A stretch of 8,541 nt of DNA from JBPEXY01 sp052031065 (GTDB taxonomy: Bacteria > Pseudomonadota > Gammaproteobacteria > Immundisolibacterales > Immundisolibacteraceae): contig JBPEXY010000248.1 of assembly GCA_052031065.1 (NCBI GenBank), positions 1 to 8,541 of the forward strand, read 5' to 3'. Below, piece by piece: positions 6,407-8,541 of this stretch (position 1 is the stretch's first letter; each line of letters starts with the position of its first letter). The notes beneath the pieces are model-generated. The model was not told the origin of the DNA, did no database searches, and saw only the letters and a list, made by a program, of their open reading frames with translations. The position numbers and the translations under genes are program-made.

Positions 6407-6450
6407 GCTACCCCAATTTTCCTGTCATAGGGCTGGAAAATTGGGGCAGT
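6407..6450 (-). repeat. 12-bp perfect inverted repeat between pilY1 and pilE
   Basis: CCCCAATTTTCC (6411-6422) and GGAAAATTGGGG (6435-6446) are exact reverse complements around a 12-nt loop; after one mismatch two more base pairs extend the stem. It occupies the middle of the 146-bp pilY1-pilE gap. No T-run follows on the pilE-sense strand (TAGCTGTTTG comes next), so it is a strong stem-loop without the classic terminator tail. It may block 3' exonucleases or partly attenuate readthrough from pilY1 into pilE. Confidence 0.7.
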
Positions 6451-6494
6451 ATCTACCAAAGCCGGGGTTGACGCGAGCAGTCCAGCCGTGGGAG

Positions 6495-8541
6495 CTATTC
6501 TTCGTACCAGTATGTACGTACCCGGGGTAGGTCGATGTCAGGGTCAACACTCCTTGCTCCACCGCCGGTACCAATTAACAGCGTTACGCCCTGCTTCTGA
6601 AAAATAGGCACAGCACTGGAGGGGATGCCGCCGCCGAGAGCAAAAGTTCTGTCGCCGGTCTCCAGCTTGGTGTCGTCTCCGCCTGCCAGCCAGTCTTCAA
6701 ATAGCGCGGAGGCGTTGATCGCATCAATTCCATATAGCCTTCCCGACCCTTCACTGGCCTGGCAAGGGTCGCTGATGCCGGGAACAAAAGTGGTGAAGAA
6801 GAGTTTACCCGCCAGCACAACCGGGCTGGAAAGGCCTTTTTCGCCAATTTTGCTGCCACTGTCGGTCAGGTCGATAAACCAGCCGCTGGAAGCGATCAGG
6901 GAGTCCTTGGCTGCCTGCTGCTGAGTCGCATCACCGGTCTGGATCAGGTTGTCAGTGGTGTCGAACAGGTCGTCATTGCCGTCTCCGTCCGTGTCGACTC
7001 CGTGACGTAGAGGATACTGGCCGGTTTCCGTTAACGGTTCCGAGATCATGTAGTCACGCAATCCGTAAGCCCTGTTAAGCACATCCTGTTCAAGCGGATT
7101 GCTACGATCACCGGAGACAATCGTTACCAGGTCATATTCCTGACCGGCAAAGATGGTGTCGTCCGTTTGAATCACATCCGGTGCGTAAAAAAACTTGCGG
7201 TGATCCTCAATATTCGCCGCTGCCGGATTGGTGTTGGACAGCACAGCCAGTCTGGCACCGCTGGATTGGTCCTGACTGGCTGCCGGCCCGGAGGTACCGC
7301 CGCCAAGTTGGTCGTCAAGGTCAATTCTCCAGACCTGACCCCCCATATCTCCGACATAAAGGCGGTTGGTGGCGCCATCACCATTGGTATCCAGCAAGGC
7401 GATATCGGAGGGGATAGGGTAGTCCATCTCCGCGAGTACCAGATCCGGTGCGTCGCCATTGCCATCAACGACCACCTCATTACTGGCCCACCAGATCCTC
7501 TCACCGGTTGCAGCGTCGATGATAAAAATAGAGTTGCCAATATTTGAGGTGCCGTAGCCGTTATCCTGGTTGGGGTCATAACCGCCACCGAAAATCAGCA
7601 CCTCCTTGTACTCGCTATCGCCTGAACCACCGCCACTTTTCGGCACTCTTACAAACGCTGGTTTAGGTTGTGACCAGGTTTGCCCAAGGTTGGTAAATTC
7701 AGGAAATAGCGATGACTGGCCATCAATGCGCCAGAGATACTGGGGTGTAATCTTCCCGGTGCTATTGTCAACCAAGCCACCGGAAATATCTGGAGTTACA
7801 TCAAGGGCAAATATGCTGGTACCGCCACGGCGCATGGTGAAAAACGCGCGGATAAATTCACCCTTGTCGGGGTCGATAATCGCGTCACCGTCTGAATCGA
7901 ACTGGATCACCGTTGGCGTACTATCAACACCGTAAATGTGATCTCCCTGCGGATTATCCTTTAATGGCGTTTGGTTGATTAATACCTGCTGCGGATAGAA
8001 GGCCCACTCTTCCTGACCGCCGAGCACCGGGTCATTACTGCCATTGAACAGACGGATGCTGCCATCGTTGGCCGCCGCCAGGACTTTAACAATTGCATTG
8101 GTCCCGGTGTCAGGGCAAGGTGTGCCGGACGTTCCACCGACACATCCGTAGGTCAGTGCCAACGGGCTACCGTGCAGTGGGTCTGCGATTAACCAGCGGT
8201 TGTCGGTGATGCTGCCATCCTGGTCTTCATCTTCGGTATCGACGCCGCGGATCCACTGGATCAGTTCATCCAGATCGCTGCTGGTGTCGCCGTCAGGAAA
8301 GCCCAGTAACTGATCATAAAGCCCTTTGTTGGCGACGTTCAACGCATACTCTGGTAGTCCCAGGTCCACCGGGTTAGCCGGGTCCGGTGCGGTGGCCGAG
8401 TGGTAGCTATAAATTTCTCTCAGGCTGTGGTCTGGCACCTGTTGGCCGGCTCCACCAATCTTGATCGTTGGTCCATCCTGGGATGTTGACCAGATGCTCT
8501 GGGCAGTGGATTTTATGACCCCGTCGCTGCCTATCGCGGGT
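6495..8541 (-). CDS. pilY1: Type IV pilus tip/biogenesis protein PilY1, C-terminal part
   Basis: PilY1 is a secreted, pilus-associated protein needed for pilus assembly and used in adhesion and surface sensing. The visible 681 codons are open to the window edge; the N-terminal part is outside. They match the C-terminal PilY1 beta-propeller: SLREIYSY, LIQWIRG, a segment reading ADPLHGSPLALTYG, then repeated blades such as RRGGTSIFALDV, VLIFGGGYDPN, GNSIFIIDAATGERIWW and the signature RLYVGDMGGQVWRIDL. The Ca2+ loop DTNGDGATN just before that signature (7391-7365) corresponds to the regulatory calcium site of P. aeruginosa PilY1. Several further Asp/Gly-rich loops resemble EF-hand loops. Two Cys lie close together (8144-8115) and one near the end. 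Stop is TAG at 6497-6495. A GTG at 8438 is internal, not the start. pilE follows; no pilY2 lies between. Confidence 0.93.
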   Translation of the reverse strand, partial: PAIGSDGVIKSTAQSIWSTSQDGPTIKIGGAGQQVPDHSLREIYSYHSATAPDPANPVDLGLPEYALNVANKGLYDQLLGFPDGDTSSDLDELIQWIRGVDTEDEDQDGSITDNRWLIADPLHGSPLALTYGCVGGTSGTPCPDTGTNAIVKVLAAANDGSIRLFNGSNDPVLGGQEEWAFYPQQVLINQTPLKDNPQGDHIYGVDSTPTVIQFDSDGDAIIDPDKGEFIRAFFTMRRGGTSIFALDVTPDISGGLVDNSTGKITPQYLWRIDGQSSLFPEFTNLGQTWSQPKPAFVRVPKSGGGSGDSEYKEVLIFGGGYDPNQDNGYGTSNIGNSIFIIDAATGERIWWASNEVVVDGNGDAPDLVLAEMDYPIPSDIALLDTNGDGATNRLYVGDMGGQVWRIDLDDQLGGGTSGPAASQDQSSGARLAVLSNTNPAAANIEDHRKFFYAPDVIQTDDTIFAGQEYDLVTIVSGDRSNPLEQDVLNRAYGLRDYMISEPLTETGQYPLRHGVDTDGDGNDDLFDTTDNLIQTGDATQQQAAKDSLIASSGWFIDLTDSGSKIGEKGLSSPVVLAGKLFFTTFVPGISDPCQASEGSGRLYGIDAINASALFEDWLAGGDDTKLETGDRTFALGGGIPSSAVPIFQKQGVTLLIGTGGGARSVDPDIDLPRVRTYWYEE

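Noticed and set aside
6349..6410. Promoter for pilE (TATAGC on the minus strand)
   Set aside because: The nearest TTG-containing -35 candidate is only 14 bp away; the spacing is wrong.
7167..7547. 126-codon open frame on the plus strand opposite pilY1
   Set aside because: It is antisense to the conserved PilY1 propeller with no recognisable domain; treated as a shadow.
8436..8438. GTG as start of pilY1
   Set aside because: The frame stays open to the window edge and the upstream residues fit PilY1, so the GTG is an internal Val codon.

Overview
This window reads as chromosomal core DNA of a gammaproteobacterium. The proteins closely resemble E. coli and Pseudomonas homologues, and the order pcnB-folK-panB-panC-panD is the typical gammaproteobacterial arrangement. 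PilY1/PilE point to a free-living species with type IV pili. Genus cannot be fixed from the sequence. I see no transposase, integrase, CRISPR array, tRNA or rRNA, and no clear sign of horizontal transfer.

Layout: all genes lie on the minus strand except ampD. From low to high coordinates: rpoZ (1-283, 3' end outside the window), gmk (392-1018), ampD on the plus strand (about 1120-1641), then panD, panC, panB, folK and pcnB (1712-5783, transcribed from pcnB towards panD), a pilE-like minor pilin (5911-6348) and the C-terminal 681 codons of pilY1 (6495-8541, 5' end outside the window). gmk and ampD are divergent; ampD and panD are convergent. A rho-independent terminator (5844-5865) separates the pilus genes from pcnB.

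Functions: gmk and rpoZ form the start of the conserved gmk-rpoZ(-spoT) block linking GTP supply, RNA polymerase and, outside the window, ppGpp metabolism. AmpD recycles cell-wall muropeptides. panB, panC and panD supply ketopantoate, pantothenate and beta-alanine for coenzyme A, folK makes a folate precursor, and pcnB polyadenylates RNA. pilY1 and pilE are the distal part of a minor-pilin operon for pilus priming and adhesion.

No new biological system is evident. The points worth a second look are regulatory or structural: a forced non-ATG start of pcnB, a 12-bp perfect inverted repeat between pilY1 and pilE, a panB leader without a Shine-Dalgarno but with competing G/C pairings, a 9-bp inverted repeat between folK and panB, a likely rpoZ promoter followed at once by a palindrome, and an unusually large number of Ca2+-loop-like motifs in PilY1. 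No stretch longer than 300 bases lacks a gene.
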